Below are positions 23,331-34,336 of a DNA stretch of 64,000 nucleotides, in pieces. Made by a program: the position numbers and the translations under genes. The notes beneath the pieces were generated by a model. That model saw only the letters and a list, made by a program, of their open reading frames with translations. It was not told the origin of the DNA and did not search any database. Source of the stretch: Proteles cristata cristata (taxonomy: Eukaryota > Chordata > Mammalia > Carnivora > Hyaenidae); the NCBI GenBank assembly GCA_017311185.1, contig JAESUZ010002871.1, positions 930,001 through 994,000 on the forward strand, given 5' to 3'. Numbering within the stretch: position 1 is the first letter of the stretch; each line of letters starts with the position of its first letter.

Positions 23331-23639
23331 ATAGGATTCATTACTGGGATGACACATTAGGCCTCCAGCAACCACACAGAAAGCAGGACCCCAAGGGGGA
23401 TGGTATGAGAGACACTGGTTTTCACTGATAAAACCAAGAAGGCTACCATGGACTGGGGAATGCTACCTGGGAGGGCACATCTGGACTATGGGTGGTGACT
23501 GAAGGGCCAGGAAATGGCTAAGTGGATGCAGGGAGAGGCAGGATCACAGGGAAGAGAGGGAAGTAGAAGAGGGATGTCCAGGAAAGCTAAAATCCCTAAT
23601 TCCTTATTCCTGAATAGTTCAGGATCTTGAAAATATCAG

Positions 23640-23860
23640 CCAGCATTTATTCAAGTCTGAAATGAGTCAGGTGGTTTACAAACCCTGAGCCTCAAAACTA
23701 CTCTGCAGAGGCAGGCATGATTTGCTTCTTCTTAGAGATGAAAATATTGAGGCCCCAGGAGGTTCTGTAAGTTGCCCCAGAAGACAAGGCTAGTATATGG
23801 TGACGTCTGAAATGGAATGCAGAGGTCAGACTCTGAAAGCCACGCTCTTAGCCCCATCCC
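23640..23860 (-). repeat. MIR-like relic, minus strand
   Basis: 'ccagcatttattcaagtctg', 'cttcttagagatgaaaatat' and 'ggtcagactctgaaagccac' fit an antisense MIR. The minus frame 23732-23914 is a translation of it. Confidence 0.5.
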
Positions 23861-24473
23861 AGATTGCCTCCTAAAAGCCATGCAACAGTCAACCACCTCA
23901 GTTCCCATCATCATGTTTCTGTTAACTGACCAAACAGCAGCATTTGGAATTAGTTTTTATACTTAGAAAGAGGGTTTCGTGTACAGTAAGCCTCATTTCA
24001 TCGTGTGAGAAAGGCCAGGCCAGTTTTTAACCCTGTTATGCAGATGAGAAAACACGACTTAGCAGTCAAATGCACTAAGACGTATGTTTATATACCGACA
24101 TAACTAAACTGGAAACTCTGAGCAGTCATGGCTTGAGACTTAAGGTTCACCACGGTGTAGCCCCTCCTGTGTGCTAGTTGTGGCAAATAGGAAGCAAAAG
24201 ACAGGTAAGGTTTCCAAATGAATACATGTATACAGAAACAGGAAATTAATAAATAGATGAATGAACAACCTATTCAAAGGAAAGGCACAAAGGTTTGGCT
24301 TGGGCCAGAACCCTTGGGCCATATGACTGGTGGGTATTGCTGATAAAGGTAAGCCACTGCCTATTTCAGTGAGTGGTTTCAAGCACTGCCTTCATTTTGA
24401 GTACTAGTTAATTTCCTATGAGAGAAAAGTAAAGAAATCCTTAAATGACACTTTATAAAACTTAAAAAAACAC

Positions 24474-25057
24474 GTCCTAGCTCGCGTGTTTGCACGGGGC
24501 AGAGGACCGGCAGAGACCCGCGTTTCCCAACTCTTTCCAGGAGCACCTCGCGCCCCGAATCGCCGCCCTCAACTCTGAGAAGTCAGGAGCCTCACAGGAC
24601 ACTTGCATTATTGCACCCGCTGCACACACACCCGGGGCAGCGCACCAGCCGCCGGACTGGCTCCCAAGGAATGCGCCCCCTCCACGGCCGGCCGCCCCGC
24701 CAGCGCGCCCTCCCGGGGGGACCCCGCGGCACCTGCGGCCTCCGAAACCATGTCGGGCAGGTCGGTTCGAGCCGAACCAGGAGCCGCGCCAAAGATGATA
24801 TCAAGAGGGTCATGGCGGCTATCGAGAAAGTGCGCAAATGGTCGTTGATAAAGGATCTCACGGCTGCACCCCCAGTTCTCTTCCTTGCTGTGACCTTGGG
24901 CAAACTGTGGAACTCCTTTAAACCATGGCAGCAAGGTGTCCCTTGCTGCTTTCTCCTGGAACAAGACCATGTCTCCGAAAGCACTCACCCCTGCCTCTAG
25001 GAGCAGTCACTAATGTGCCCTTATTGTAAAGTGGACTCCATAAAAAAAAAAAAAAAC
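24474..25057 (+). pseudogene. BCL7A: BCL7A retrocopy (first exon) with unexplained 3' half; frameshifted
   Basis: A CpG-rich island of about 280 bases leads to ATG at 24750 in the context accatgtcgggc. The first nine codons read MSGRSVRAE, the BCL7 family start. A single-base deletion near 24776 shifts the frame. The next frame continues TRSRAKDDIKRVMAAIEKVRKW, ending at 24841. Lys-Arg before VMAAIEK matches BCL7A rather than BCL7B or BCL7C, which have Lys-Lys there. BCL7A is a subunit of BAF (SWI/SNF) chromatin remodelling complexes; this copy cannot make it. After KVRKW the expected EKKWVTVGD sequence is absent; about 200 bases follow that I cannot place in BCL7A, containing a MIR-like 'gctgtgaccttgggcaaact', then 15 A at 25042-25056. 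No intron is visible. The flanks aaaaaaacac (24464-24473) and aacaaaacac (25055-25064) are a possible target-site duplication. This fits reverse transcription of an alternative or prematurely ended BCL7A mRNA. The open frame 24611-25000 joins an out-of-frame leader, the conserved 22 residues and the foreign 3' part. Minus-strand frames here are shadows. Confidence 0.85.
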
Positions 25058-25137
25058 AAAACACATTATTCATGTGTTGATCTAGCCAGTGATAACATAT
25101 CAACCATTAATGTAGGAACCAAAGATACCAGATACAG

Positions 25138-25393
25138 TGGTACAGTATAGAGATTAACATAGGAGCTGTAGAGCCAGATGGCCTATTTTCATATCCCACA
25201 CCTGCCACAAATATTTTCTGGGTATGTTTCTCAAGATCTCCATGCTTCAGTTCCTTCATCTGTAAACATGTGGATAATACCTACATTATCAGGTTATTAG
25301 GAGGACTAAATGAATTAATATATAAAAAATTCTTGACATTTAAAATGATACCTGGCATACAGTAAGAGCTTAATAAATGTTGGTTATTATTAA
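25138..25393 (+). repeat. MIR, nearly full length
   Basis: Clear MIR order from 'agtatagagattaacatagg' through 'cagttccttcatctgtaaac', 'ttaggaggactaaatgaat', 'acctggcatacagtaagagc' and 'ttaataaatgttggttatta'. Confidence 0.8.
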
Positions 25394-27349
25394 CAATACA
25401 ATATTGGACACAATGAGTGTCCTTAGGGTGACAGAGTGGAGAAAGAGCGACAAATAGGAAAATAACTGATTACAACCCAATTGTGATCGGTTATAACAGG
25501 TAATTCTGTTGTTTAAACATACATATTCTCAGCAAGAGTCGTAGCTCATTATAACTGAGAGCACACATGTGCTCTCCACAGAAGTGAAAACTAACACATG
25601 GGTTCACTGACTAAATTAACACCCAGGCAAGCACTTCTGAAAAACAAAATTTAATTCTCCCTAGATACTCAATTTTGCGTGATCATCTTAATGATGATAT
25701 TTTGCACATTTACTGATTCGTAACACTTCTTTTACAGATGTGTTGTTATTTGAGTCTTGTACTATTTTTTAATTCAAGTTTTTCTAGTGCATATATCTTG
25801 TCCTTATATCTAAATTGTAAATTACTTTAAAATAGGAAAGTCACTTTAAATATCTTTAAGCTCCGACCATCTACAGCCATGTTAAAAATATTTGTTGAAT
25901 GGAATGAATGAGAAGCCAACTTGGCTAGATTCGTAAGCAAGTTATATTCCTTTCTAATATATATTTACCTGATTGGATTGCTTTTGAGTTATTTGAACTC
26001 AAAATGTACCTCTTTCCCCTTATCTTTTAATCTCAAGGTCAGGATTTTTTATAATGGTTTTAACATTAGCCCAAAGGCACTCATATCAACAGATTAGAAG
26101 ATTAGAATCTATTTGCCAAAAAAAAAAAAAAAGAACATTAAAATCCCAAAGCAAGAACTGGGGACCTGAAGTTTAACTGTTGTCTATGTCTGCCTGTTTC
26201 TGTGGCTTTAGAAACTCCTCACTGCCACTCTGCTTCTTAGTATGCGCATCAATAAATAAGAAGATAATCTTTGACATATCATTACCTACCATAGGTAAAG
26301 AGGGAAATCATGCTTGCGTTTGCTGATTGACTTTCATCTCTTCTGAGGAAAGACCCCTTAAAAGTTCCCTGCTTTCAGCTGGAGGGGCAGCTTCTAAATC
26401 CCCCAAATAAAAAGAGAAAGTATACTCATAGGTCTGACACTACATGGGGTCATTAACGGGTCTCTTCAGTTCATTCTTTGGAACAGGTCATTTAAAGTCA
26501 AGAATAACACAACCACACAATGACATCATGCCAAACACCCATAAGTCTAACTCTATTTACGTTTCAGTTGATTTTGTAAAATGCAATTCCAGAAGAGCAA
26601 AGGTTTTGGCCCAGTCAGTTATTACAGAAACAGGAGCGTCACTGCTGTTTAGAAAGAAGTGGCATGTAATTAAAAATGACCTACTATGAAACTCAATAAA
26701 AGTGAGGATCAGTAATTTGAAGCTTTTCTCAGCTTTTACTAAGTTTTCTCTCAACTCCAAACCAAATAACCATTCTTTGTTTGCTAAACGTATCTTAAAT
26801 ATGTAATTTTGTTGGCTCTTTTTCTCCCCCCTTGGTATTGGCAAAAATAGGGCTTTTGGAAAAAAAATCTTTAACTGGTCTCAATTTTTTGTTCAAGGTT
26901 AACTTTACATTGAAATATGACTGCAAGCAACAGGTCATATTTCACTTAAATAATGGCAGGTAGCCCTATATTAGAGACATTCTCACATAAAAGTTTCACA
27001 TTAGGAAAATGCATTCTGGGAAATAATCAACTACCATAAAGAGGTCAAGTATATGGAAAGTGGAGCTCTGATCTGCAAACCAGACTCAACAGCCTTCATT
27101 TACCAAGGCAGAAAGGATGAGTGGAACCATGCAGGGCCAATGTGTGAATATACATTACTCAGAAGGAATGTGCTAACACTTGAATGTTTCTAAATCAACT
27201 TTTGATTAATATATAAGATGCCTTATTTATATCAAATATCCAATATATAATAAAATGTATTTTATTAGAGTCCATAAAATCCAAAGCCACTGACCTTTTT
27301 AAAAATTAGTTAGTGACCAGTCTCAAATTGTTGCCTCTCCTCCTTCTTT
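25394..27349. other. No gene seen; possible L2 tail at 25860-25911
   Basis: AT-rich anonymous sequence. 'aaatatttgttgaatggaat' at about 25887 resembles an L2 3' end. A 15-A run lies at 26118-26132. Overlapping frames at 26444-26689 (plus) and 26557-26844 (minus) are mutual shadows without motifs. Confidence 0.45.
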
Positions 27350-29838
27350 GAAGTAAAAAATTACATATAGAAAAATGCATGCATAGTTAGTATACAATGA
27401 GTTTTGATTTTTTTTAAAAAAAGGATGAGTTTCAACAAAAAGAATATAGCCATATAACCATCACCACACCTGAAACATTTCCATCACCCCCAGAAGATTC
27501 CCCAATGTCTCCTTCCAGGTAAGCCCTCCCCTCAGGGTTTACCACTGTTCTGATTTATATTACTGTAGATAAGATTTGATTATTCTTGCAAACATAGTAG
27601 ATACTATTTTGTGTCTGAGTTCTTTCACTCATCATAATGCTTGAGATTTGTCCATATTGTTGTATGTACCATTAGTTCTTCTTAAAACTGCCAAGGCCTA
27701 TTGCACAGTCTAAATATATCAGAATTCGGTTATCAGTTCCGTTGAGGGACCTTTGGGGTAATTCCAATATTAGGTGACCTTAAATAAAGTGGTATGAACA
27801 TTCTTGTATATGCCTTTTTGTGGATATTATGTTTTCATTTCTCTTGGGTAAATATGCAGATATAGAATTACTGAGTCATACTGTAGGCATATGTTTGATT
27901 TTATAAGAAACCGTTACCTTTTCCAAAGTGGTTATACTGATTCAATGTCATCATCAAAAGAGGATTCTAGTTGCTCCACATTCTTGCCAACCCCTGGTGT
28001 TGTCCAAGACTTTAATGTCATCCTTTCTTCTAAGTGTGTAGTATATTTTATTATGCTTACAATTTGTATTTTCCTCAAAAATAATGATGTTGGGAACTGT
28101 GTGTGTTAATTGTCCATTTGTATATCTTCCTCTGGGAAGTGTCTGTTCAAGTCTTGTCGCCCGAATCAAAAACATTGAGTTGCCTCTATATTATTGATTT
28201 GTGGGAGTTCCCTAGATGTACTAGATACAAGGCTTTTGACAGATACGTATTGCAAATATTTCCACCTAATATGAGGCATGCTTTAACATTTTCTTAATGA
28301 TGTCTTTTGATGAGGGTAAATTCTAAATTTTGATAAGGTATAGTTTATTATTTCTTTTTACATTCAATATTGTTTGTGTAGTGGGTCTAAAACATCTTTG
28401 CCTACTCCAGGCAATAAAGATATTCAAGACCTTCTCCTGTGGTGTTACTAGAAGCTTTATGTTTTCAGCTTTTAAGCTTTTAAAATTAAGTCTATTTCCA
28501 TATTGAATTAATTTCTGTATATATTGTGAGGTAGAGATTGAGGTTTATTTTTGCTCCTGTATTTACCCAGTTGTTCCAGCATACCTGTTAAAAAGACGTC
28601 CCTTTCCCCCATTGCATTGCATTGGCAATTTTATCAGAAATTAGTATATGCACAGGTCTATTTCTGGTTCCAATTCTGTTTCACTTATCTATTTGTCTAT
28701 CTTTATACCAATATCATAATTTATTATTGTGGCCTTAATGTAAGTCTTGAAATAAGGTAGTTTGAGTCCTATTAATTTTTCTCAGCTCTTTCAAAATTCT
28801 TTTGGCCCATTATTTTGGTATTTTTGTGATCTTTCTTTAACCCTAAAGGGCCCTTCACATTATTTTGCATTAATTTCAGAATGACCTGGTCACTACCTAC
28901 AAAGAAGCATGCTGCAATTTCAAATGGAACTGCACAGAACCTATAAATCAGTTTGGAGAAGGTTGGCATCTTTAACAATTGAATCTTCCAATCCATGGGT
29001 ATGGCATATCTTTTCACTTATTTAGGCTTTATTCGATTTCTCTGTGTGGTTTTTAGTGCATAGATTTTGCACATGTTTTGTTAAATGTATCTTTTATGCA
29101 TTTCATATGTTTAGTGCTACATAAAGTATTTTCAAGTTTCAACTGCCAATTGTTTGTTACTGGCCTATAGAAATACAATTGATTATTGTATATTGAATTT
29201 ATATCCTGTGACATTGCTGAATTTACTTATGAGTTATTTTGTAGTGTTTTATAGATTCTTAGGATAAACATCTATGTTGCCTGTGAATTAAGAGAATTTT
29301 ACTTCTTCCTTTCCAATTTTTATGTCTTTTTACCCTTTGTTTTATTGGAAGGAATAGATTATATAGTAAAATATTGTATATAGAGGTGAAGACATCCTTG
29401 ATTTGTTCCTGATCTAAGGAGGAAAAAAAAGTAATAGTTCATAATTAACAATGATGCTAATTATCAGCTTCTTATAGATGCCGTTTATCAGATCCTCTTT
29501 CCAATTTTCTGGATGTTTTATGATGAATGGGTACTGTGTTTTGTCAATGCTCTTCATGAATTTATTGAGCTGATTACATAGTTTTTTTTTATTCTGTTAT
29601 TGTGGTGTATTACACTGAATGATTTTAAGTGTCTAACTAACTTAGCACTCTTACGTTAAATATCCCTCGTAATATTACATTAATCTTTTCCATTTTATTA
29701 GATTTGTTATGCTAATACATTGTCAGAGAATTTTATATCACCATTTATGAGACATATTTATTTGTAATTACCTTTTCTCATACTTTTTTTCCCAGGTTTT
29801 GATATCAGGGCTATGCTGGCCTCAAAACAAATTGGGAC
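27350..29838 (-). mobile_element. Old L1, 3' UTR and ORF2 back into the reverse transcriptase region
   Basis: Reading the plus strand gives a long antisense L1. It starts with 3' UTR ('tacaatgagttttgattttt', 'taaccatcaccacacctgaa', 'ttaccactgttctgatttat'). ORF2 C-terminal sequence follows ('gtgtctgttcaagtcttgtc', 'cccagttgttccagcatacc', 'tatctatttgtctatcttta'). The end is the reverse transcriptase area ('ttttgatatcagggctatgc' near 29798). Homology stops abruptly near 29838. Many stops and indels are present, so it is inactive; age corresponds to the L1MA/L1MB era. No CAN-SINE lies inside. Short frames on both strands in 27891-29017 are remnants. Confidence 0.85.
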
Positions 29839-30451
29839 AAGGAGTGATGGCATCAAGATGGCAACAGAGGTCATTCCTGACTTCGCTCTCCTTCACAAAA
29901 AGAACTAATAAGTATTCAAAAATAAGCCGTCACTTAGAGAATCCTAAAACATAGGGGGTGAGGCTATAGCTCACCCCTGTAGCTCAGAGACCAAGACAGA
30001 CTGCATTAGAAGCTTAAGAGGAGTGGTTATAGGTTGACTGTCTTGCCTCTCTCCTTGGACAGCACATCACTCAGAGAGGTCACCCTTGAGCCACCATTTC
30101 CTCCAGTAGAAAAAGAGAATTCAAGAGAGACAACCAGCGTCCCTCAAAATGGGGTTGTTTTGTGTGGGTCTCTGCTCTGACACCACAGGGATTACAGGGA
30201 CACGCAGAGCCGAACCACTAGGAATCTGGCTATGATGGAGAAAGGATGGGGGTGCTGGCGACAACCATCTCATGGATCGTGGCAGACGGAGTTCATATGT
30301 GCAGTGCCCAAGTGGTAATCTCAACCGGCAAGCTTCACTCATCTGCAGAACCAAGTCAAGGATGCATTCTGACCAGGGACTTTGTAGGAGGCCTGATTTG
30401 CATCCTCAAATGAAGAGTTTTACTGTCTCTAGAGCAGGATTTATCCACACC
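29839..30451 (+). mobile_element. Possible old L1 5' UTR, plus strand
   Basis: The sequence begins 'gagtgatggcatcaagatgg' and 'gacttcgctctccttcaca', resembling the promoter end of old L1 elements, and continues with GC-richer sequence through the SINE at 30452 to about 30835. Identification is tentative. If right, it lies head-to-head with the minus-strand L1 to its left. Confidence 0.3.
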
Positions 30452-30669
30452 AGGGCCGCCTGGGTGGCTCAGTCGGTTAAGCGGCCGACTTCGGCTCAGG
30501 TCATGATCTCACGGTTCATGGGTTTGAGCCCTGTGTCGGGTTCTGTGCTGACAGCTAGCTCAGAGCCTAAAGCCTGTTTTGGATTCTGTGTCTCCCTCTC
30601 TCTCTGACCCTCCCCTGTTCATGCTGTCTCTCTCTCTCTCAAAAATAAGTAAAACATTAAGAAAAAAAA
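30452..30669 (+). mobile_element. CAN-SINE, tagc-insertion subfamily, with target-site duplication
   Basis: Near-consensus SINE with gctgacagctagctcagagc, a 4-base insertion also seen in the copies at 48642 and 56245. Flanks aggatttatccacacc (30436-30451) and aggatctgtccacacc (30670-30685) form a 16-base TSD with two differences. The plus frames 30272-30607 and 30579-30851 are SINE translations. Confidence 0.97.
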
Positions 30670-30879
30670 AGGATCTGTCCACACCCAAGCAAAGTGTGTA
30701 TCACAGCCCCACCCATCTGACCAGGAGAGCTGTGACAACTGAACACTGTAGCCCAGTGGCACTTGAACTGCGGAGAAGGGCAGAAAGAGCTGAGAGGTTG
30801 CAAAGGCCCTATTTGGCCAGGAAACTGGGGGTGCAAATCACCTTGAGTTAAAACAGAACATAAAACATAAAAATAGCTA

Positions 30880-31075
30880 ACAATGACTGGATCACTTCCT
30901 AAATGCTTTGCATTGTGAAATGTACTTTATATCAATCTCATCAAAACCTCACAACTACCCCATGAGGTGTCCATTTGACAGAGAAAGAAACAGAGGCTCA
31001 GTCAAGGCTAAATAATATGCCCAATGTCTATGGCTGGTTAAGTGTCCAAGTCAAGTCTGCCTTCTGTTCTACTGT
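30880..31075 (-). repeat. MIR, minus strand
   Basis: 'atcaaaacctcacaactacc', 'ccatttgacagagaaagaaa', 'cagaggctcagtcaaggct' and 'gtccaagtcaagtctgcctt' fit an antisense MIR. Confidence 0.6.
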
Positions 31076-31164
31076 AGTAGGAATCACAGAAAATAAAACA
31101 GATTTACTCACTCTTCAGAAGCTGATCTAATCCTCTTCTCTAGGGGGTGGGATCCTGAGAAAAT

Positions 31165-31350
31165 TCAGACCTGGTGTCTGTCCTCAAGAAGTTTACCTTC
31201 TCACAAGAAAAAGTGGTAAGTTCCCAATGATTGCAGGTGTTGTGCCAAATGTTTTGACAGAATTGTCAGTTCTGCAGAGAAGCACCTCACTCCTCCTGGA
31301 GGTAGAGGTGTAAGGGAGGGCTTCCTCAGGCAAGGATTTAGTCAGGTAAA
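31165..31350 (-). repeat. Probable L2, minus strand
   Basis: 'gacctggtgtctgtcctcaa', 'gaagtttaccttctcacaag' and 'ggagggcttcctcaggcaag' resemble an antisense L2 body. Confidence 0.45.
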
Positions 31351-31503
31351 GAAGGGGCTAAAGGTCTTCCAATGAGCTTTCTGCCAAATGCTGGCTACAC
31401 ATAGAAAATACTTGGGCCCCAGCTTTTAAAAACATGATGTCTGGCCTTAATTTGATCAGTTGAATCAGAATTTCTGGGAAAACTTTAAAAAGCTCATCAA
31501 GTG

Positions 31504-31718
31504 GGGCGCCTGGGTGGCTTAGTCGGTTAAGCGTCCAACTTTCACTTGGGTCATGATCTCGCGGTTCGTGGGTTTGAGCCCCGCGTCGAGCTCTGTGCTG
31601 ACTGCCAGCTCAGAGCCTGGAGCCTGTTTCAGTCTGTGACTCCCTCTCTCTCTGACCCTCCCCTGCTCACGCTGACTCTCTCTCTCTCTCTCCTAGAAAT
31701 AAATAAAACATTAAAAAA
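31504..31718 (+). mobile_element. Young CAN-SINE, ctgactgccag subfamily, perfect 17-base TSD
   Basis: Diagnostic differences from the usual felid copy: gcttagtcgg in the A-box region, gctgactgccagctcag, a shortened 'tttcagtctgtgactccc', and tcctagaaataaataaa before the poly(A). All are shared with the copy at 46226. TSD aaaaagctcatcaagtg is identical at 31487-31503 and 31719-31735, which suggests a recent insertion. Confidence 0.98.
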
Positions 31719-32114
31719 AAAAAGCTCATCAAGTGATTCTAATATTCATCCAAAGTTGAGAACCATTGTTCTAAATGACCGCAAAAGTAAATTGTTAGAC
31801 ATAATGATCCTGTAACTCAACTGGGGTGAGTTGTTAACAGCCTTTCCAAAACTCCCTGATGATTGGAATCACCTAGGCACTTGATGGGGGCTAGTGAGTG
31901 GTCAAAGAATTGACATCTGAGGGCCTCTCCCTTAAACAATTTGTATCAGATGGTCAGATTGATCTGGGAAACAAGATGGTTTTCAAAGTGTCGTCCAGGG
32001 GATGCATCAGCATTGCCTGAGAACTTGCTAAAAAATGCAGATTCTTGGGCCTCGTATCAGACCCACTGAATTAGAGTGTAGCTCAGCAATCAGTGTTTTA
32101 AAAAGTTCCTAGGA

Positions 32115-32344
32115 AGGGTACCTAGATGGCTCAATCAGTTAAACTCCTGACTCTTGATCTCCACTCAGATTATGATCTCATGGTCTCGGAGTTCGAGTCC
32201 CATGTCAGGCTCTGCACTGACAGTGTGGAGCCTGCTTGGGATTCTCTGTCTCACTCTCTCTCCCTACCCCTCCTCCACTCATACATACATGCTCTCTCTT
32301 GCTCTCTCTCTCAAAACAAATAAACTTAAAAAATTATTTATAAG
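32115..32344 (+). mobile_element. Older CAN-SINE with near-perfect TSD
   Basis: Head agggtacctagatggctcaa, 'gcactgacagtgtggagcct' in place of the younger tgctgacagctcagagcct, and an extended CT linker with catacatacatg. TSD aagttcctagga (32103-32114) and aagttcatagga (32345-32356). Confidence 0.95.
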
Positions 32345-32356
32345 AAGTTCATAGGA

Positions 32357-33439
32357 TTCTGATACACCAAAAATTTGAGAACTATTGGTTAGAACATATG
32401 AAAATATGTAATTTGGGAAGGAACATATTTTTCACCCCTGCCTGGGTCAGGTCAAAGTCATGGGGTTAATCTGCATAAAATCAGTTTTTTGACTATGTCT
32501 TGTGCTACAGATTATACTTTTAATCCAGGCCTTCCGTCAAAGGCAGTGTGAATGAATCAGCGCCCTTTATTAGTACTCTAAAGGACAGAAAGACATGCTT
32601 TGGTGGGTGATGGCTGGAAGGAGCATATTGCTCATTAAATATCATTAAAAACATTCTTCCCACTAGAGACTAAGCTATGAGAGTGACTGCCATTAAAAAA
32701 AAAATCAATCATCCTTGCAGAAAGTTGTATGTGGGGCACCTTGAAGAAACTTTAAGACAGTGGCTGCTGTGCAGGGGTGGAGGTAGACAAGAGTCAACAA
32801 ATTTGATTCCTCTTTTCAAACTAAGGGTAAAAAATGTGTTCCCAAATTACCCATTTTCAGGCTGTGCACAGAAGCCTTGTTTTGCTCCAGGAAAGTTTAA
32901 AGTACCCAGTGGGAACATCTTGGCATAGTGTTTGCTGTTTTCCATCTGGCTACCTCAGGTGAAGCCATGTGCACACTTCAAGCCACTGGCAGGCAACAGG
33001 AATTCAGGTTCAAGTCCAAGGCCAATGCACAAGGCCACAACTTTGCAGCCCTTTGCTATGACTCCTGCTCTCACTTTAATTTTTCTCCTCTTTAAATCCT
33101 CTCACAAGAAATTGTGTGGCTTTTTTATACATACCCAACAGAAGACACTGAATCAGCTCACGGTCTTTGGCTCAAGCAAATGTCAAGATGAACACTGTTG
33201 AACTTTTAGACACAACATATGGTTTCAATTTTGTCCACAGGAAGTCATAATCAATCGTACCCTCCAAAGATTAAACTGGTCAACAACCCCTGGAACCACC
33301 TCACAGACTGAAGTTCCTAGTCTTGAAGTTCCTAAATTTGTCCCTCAGTTCCCTTCTGAAGGAAACCTGTATCACCGCCTTCATCTTCCACTTCCCCTCA
33401 TTTACATGAAACTGTCAGCTATTATCTGACCACTGCGCA
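32357..33439. other. No gene or named repeat seen
   Basis: Anonymous sequence. Plus frames 32677-32928 (83 codons) and 32932-33201 (89 codons) follow each other but are in different contexts, have no domain, splice or promoter signals, and are not called. Confidence 0.4.
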
Positions 33440-33550
33440 TTCTCTCATTATAATAGGATGTGAGTTTCATGGGAACTGGGTCTTGGTTTTAATATCTGTT
33501 TTATCCTTGGAGTCCAGGACAGCATGAAATAGGTATTTAAACAGTAAGTA
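33440..33550 (+). repeat. Probable L2 3' part
   Basis: 'gatgtgagtttcatgggaac', 'ttttatccttggagtccagg' and 'gaaataggtatttaaacag' follow the L2 3' order. Confidence 0.5.
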
Positions 33551-33679
33551 ATTTTCTGTGCCCTTCCACATAATGTTCTGTCCCTGAGATGTACTCATAC
33601 ACTTATATACTTGGCAAATGCCTCTCTGGCCATTATGTCACAATTAGAGCCCAGCGTGGCCAGAGAAAGTTCCTTATTG

Positions 33680-33790
33680 CAGCCCCTCTAATCTGTATTG
33701 TAAGTATTCACCTTTCAATCTCCCCTACTATTCTATAAGGATCTCTGGGGCAGGGATCAGCTCTGTTAATACAATGAATTCCGTGAATAA
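33680..33790 (+). repeat. Possible L2 fragment
   Basis: 'tctataaggatctctggggc' followed by 'agggatcagctctgttaata' resembles L2. Confidence 0.35.
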
Positions 33791-34117
33791 TTCCAGCATG
33801 GGATCCCATTGGGATTCTCTGGCCTATGATCTTTCCAGGACTTCAGGCCAATTCTTAACTGGGTGACATTTAGCAATTCAGATCTAGGGAAACATTGAGG
33901 GTACAGGTCAATACAAGATAAACATGGTGGAAGTGTGTTGGGTCTGAAATGAAGTGAAAGCCAAGAGCTACCACTTTGAAAGCATCTACTATTTCCAGGC
34001 ACTGTGATAGCAACCATACTAGTTACCTCATCAATTTGATACTCTGGATTGGTAAACATACACACATGATTCCACTAGTTCTGAAAGGAAAAGAGAGTTA
34101 TAAAACCATATCATTCT

Positions 34118-34320
34118 AGGGGCACCCGGGTGGCTCAGTCGGTTGAGCATCTGACTTTGGTTCAGGTCATGATCTCGGGGTTCATGGGTTCGAGCCCTGC
34201 GTCAGGCTCTGTGCTGACAGCTCAGAGCCTGGAGCCTGTTTCAGATTCTGTGTCTCCCTCTCTCTCTGACCCTCCCCTGCTCATGCTGTTTCTCTCTCAA
34301 ATAAATAAAAATTTAAAAAA
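34118..34320 (+). mobile_element. CAN-SINE with target-site duplication
   Basis: Head aggggcacccgggtggctca, B box atgggttcgagccctgcg, tail caaataaataaaaattt. Left flank aaccatatcattct and right flank aacataccattct form an imperfect TSD. Confidence 0.97.
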
Positions 34321-34336
34321 AAAACATACCATTCTG

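Noticed and set aside
24592..24988. Minus-strand frames of 126-130 codons opposite the CpG island
   Set aside because: High GC lowers stop frequency; the plus strand carries the identifiable BCL7A sequence, so these are shadows.
30272..30851. Recurring similar frames (AQSVK...PTSAQVMISRF...LEP) at many places, resembling a protein family
   Set aside because: All lie in plus-oriented CAN-SINEs and are translations of the tRNA-derived head and linker, with unrelated flanks.
32677..33201. Two consecutive plus-strand frames (83 and 89 codons) as exons of one gene
   Set aside because: No conserved domain, no convincing splice sites or polypyrimidine-acceptor arrangement linking them.
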